From Bimastos eiseni (taxonomy: Eukaryota > Annelida > Clitellata > Crassiclitellata > Lumbricidae): a DNA stretch of 64,000 nt. Shown in pieces: positions 61,601 to 64,000 of the stretch (position 1 is its first letter; the number at the start of each line of letters is the position of its first letter). Position numbers and translations under genes: made by a program. Location: the NCBI GenBank assembly GCA_959347315.1, contig OY365810.1:31102908-31166907 (forward strand), read 5' to 3'. The notes under the pieces are model-generated. The model saw only the letters and a program-made list of their open reading frames with translations, was not told the DNA's origin and searched no databases.

Positions 61601-64000
61601 TTCTATAAAAAGTCAGTGAACCCGGGTTCATCGTGATTTTCCCAAATAATGAAACCTTGATTTTTTGCTATTGTATTGGTAGAAGTGAAGATATCTATAG
61701 AGAATTTTGATGCCAATAGGTCCTCAGAGAAGCTTGATAAATATTATTTGGTTTGGACCATGTCAATTTACTCGATAGAAAGTCAGTGAACCCGTGTTCA
61801 TCATGATTTTCCCAAATAATGAAACCTTGATTTTTTGCTATTGTATTGGAAGAAGTGAAGATATCTATGGACAATTTTGATGCCAATAGGTCCTCACAGT
61901 TGCTTGATAAATATTATTTGGTTTAGATCATTTCAAGTTACTCGATAGAAAGTCAGTGAACCCGGGTTCATCGTGATTTACCCAAATAATGAAACCTTGA
62001 TTTTTTGCTATTGTATTGGAAGAAGTGAAGATATCTATGGAGAATTTTGATGCCAATAGGTCCTCACAGATGCTTGATAAATATTATTTGGTTTGGATCA
62101 TGTCAAGTTACTCGATAGAAAGTCAGTGAACCCGGGTTCATTGTGATTTTCCCAAATAATGAAACCTTGATTTTTTGCTATTGTATTGGTAGAAGTGAAG
62201 ATATCTATAGAGAATTTTGATGCCAATAGGTCCTCAGAGAAGCTTGATAAATATTATTTGGTTTGGACCATGTCAAGTTACTCGATAGAAAGTCAGTGAA
62301 CTCGGGTTCATCGTGATTTTCCCAAATAATGAAACCTTGATTTTTTGCAATTGTATTGGTAGAAGTGAAGATATCTATGGAGAAGTTTGATGCCAATAGG
62401 TCCTCACAGATGCTTGATAAATATTATTTGGTTTGGACCATGTCAAGTTACTCGATAGAAAGTCAGTGAACCCGGGTTCATCGTGATTTTCCCAAATAAT
62501 GAAACCTTGATTTTTTGCAATTGTATTGGAAGAAGTGAAGATATCTATGGAGAATTTTGATGCCAATAGGACCTCACAGATGCTTGATAAATATTATTTG
62601 GTTTGGATCATGTCAAGTCTCTTGATAAAAATGTCAGTGAACCCGGGTTCATCGTGATTTTCCCAAATAATGAAACCTTGATTTTTTGCTATTGTATTGG
62701 AAGAAGTGAAGATATCTATGGAGAATTTTGATGCCAATAGGTCCTCACAGATGCTTGATAAATATTATTTGGTTTGGACCATGTCAATTTACTCGATAGA
62801 AAGTCAGTGAACCCGTGTTCATCATGATTTTCCCAAATAATGAAACCTTGATTTTTTGCTATTGTATTGGAAGAAGTGAAGATATCTATGGACAATTTTG
62901 ATGCCAATAGGTCCTCACAGTTGCTTGATAAATATTATTTGGTTTAGATCATGTCAAGTTACTCGATAGAAAGTCAGTGAACCCGGGTTCATCGTGATTT
63001 TCCCAAATAATGAAACCTTGATTTTTTGCTATTGTATTGGAAGAAGTGAAGATATCTATGGAGAATTTTGATGCCAATAGGTCCTCACAGATGCTTGATA
63101 AATATTATTTGGCTTGGATCATGTCAAGTTTTTCTATGAAAAGTCAGTGAACCCGGGTTCATCGTGATTTTCCCAAATATTGAAACCTTGATTTTTTGCT
63201 ATTGTATTGGAAGAAGTGAAGATATCTATGGAGAAGTTTGATGCCAATAGGTCCTCACAGATGCTTGATAAATATTATTTGGTTTGGACCATGTCAAGTT
63301 ACTCGATAGAAAGTCAGTGAAACCGTGTTCATCATGATTTTCCCATATAATGAAACCTTGATTTTTTGCTATTGTATTGGAAGAAGTGAAGATATCTATG
63401 GACAATTTTGATGCCAATAGGACCTCACAGTTGCTTGATAAATATTATTTGGTTTGGATCATGTCAAGTTACTCGATAGAAAGTCAGTGAACCCGGGTTC
63501 ATCGTGATTTTCCCAAATAATGAAACCTTGATTTTTTGCAATTGTATTGGAAGAAGTGAAGATATCTATGGAGAATTTTGATGCCAATAGGTCCTCACAG
63601 ATGCTTGATAAATATTATTTGGTTTGGATCATGTCAAGTTTTTCTATAAAAAGTCAGTGAACCCGGGTTCATCGTGATTTTCCCAAATAATGAAACCTTG
63701 ATTTTTTGCTATTGTATTGGTAGAAGTGAAGATATCTATAGAGAATTTTGATGCCAATAGGTCCTCAGAGAAGCTTGATAAATATTATTTGGTTTGGACC
63801 ATGTCAAGTTACTCGATAGAAAGTCAGTGAACTCGGGTTCATCGTGATTTTCCCAAATAATGAAACCTTGATTTTTTGCAATTGTATTGGTAGAAGTGAA
63901 GATATCTATGGAGAAGTTTGATGCCAATAGGTCCTCACAGATGCTTGATAAATATTATTTGGTTTGGACCATGTCAAGTTACTCGATAGAAAGTCAGTGA
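49674..64000 (+). repeat. Satellite array, right subfamily (170 bp, about 84 copies), runs off the window
   Basis: Head-to-tail 170-bp monomers carrying the marker TTTTTTGCTATTGTATTGGA instead of the left marker. Nearly every copy has the 14-bp palindrome TGAACCCGGGTTCA. Monomer variants recur in blocks (680, 850 and 1,531 bp spacing), showing higher-order duplication. Occasional 1-bp indels shift phase, and one recombinant monomer lies at about 53.7 kb. Minus-strand frames of 63 residues recur here but are by-products of the repeat. Confidence 0.97.
53690..53790 (+). repeat. Deletion/duplication junction inside the satellite
   Basis: One monomer is cut short: the 12-bp CAGTGAACCTCA occurs twice in tandem at 53710-53721 and 53722-53733, and the palindrome-to-GATGCC part of the monomer is missing. 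This looks like illegitimate recombination between GTGAACC and GGACCTCAC of neighbouring monomers. Confidence 0.8.

Noticed and set aside
50899..63927. Recurrent 63-residue minus-strand reading frames (MASKFSIDIFTSSNTIAK...) in the right array
   Set aside because: Each is longer than one 170-bp monomer, and 170 is not a multiple of three, so the frame rotates; they appear only where variants remove a stop. No start context, codon bias or promoter supports translation.
42440..64000. CRISPR array
   Set aside because: The repeats are contiguous 170-bp monomers without unique spacers, in animal DNA.

Overview
The window is animal (metazoan) genomic DNA. It is AT-rich, has no operon structure, contains one spliced gene with phase-matched GT/AG introns, and is dominated by microsatellites, DNA transposons, LINE relics and a long satellite array. 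The palindrome TAGGCCTA is strikingly frequent between about 4 and 41 kb. Together with hAT-like elements, tRNA-type SINE pieces and CR1/L2/Jockey-type LINEs, this suggests a marine invertebrate deuterostome, most likely an echinoderm. That assignment is inference, not proof.

Layout. 1-13.2 kb: no convincing gene; many simple repeats (polypyrimidine, AT, GACA, a perfect 10-bp AGACAGAGAG array, CCAC-rich minisatellite, GA-rich tract, CCT) and a diverged LTR-like block (12.27-13.15 kb). 13.3-30.6 kb: interspersed-repeat territory. A multi-kilobase repeat has copies at 13.4-16.6 and 23.7-25.2 kb. Two hAT-like elements with minisatellite termini lie at 18.6 and 20.9 kb. A third at 27.05-28.78 kb has a perfect 8-bp target duplication and carries a nested 890-bp solo LTR with its own perfect 5-bp duplication. 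Two possible exons of an unknown membrane protein lie at 15.84-16.28 kb. 30.8-35 kb: a tRNA-type SINE, small MITEs and a decayed LINE reverse transcriptase on the minus strand.

35.55-39.67 kb holds the only well-supported protein-coding gene. Four exons join in phase to encode a predicted 233-residue type I membrane protein: signal peptide, six-cysteine ectodomain (C, C, CC, CC), one transmembrane helix, a very cysteine-rich juxtamembrane segment and an acidic/polar tail. This layout matches the Shisa-like/VOPP1/WBP1/CYYR1 group of single-TM six-cysteine adaptor proteins. A polyadenylation signal follows at 39,935.

40-42.4 kb: more MITEs, then a 36-bp minisatellite. 42.4-64 kb: about 108 head-to-tail copies of a nucleosome-length (about 170 bp) satellite in two subfamilies, split by a 3.1-kb 5'-truncated, frameshifted LINE on the minus strand. 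The right array shows higher-order duplications (680, 850, 1,531 bp), and almost every right-hand monomer carries the 14-bp perfect palindrome TGAACCCGGGTTCA. The array runs off the end of the window.
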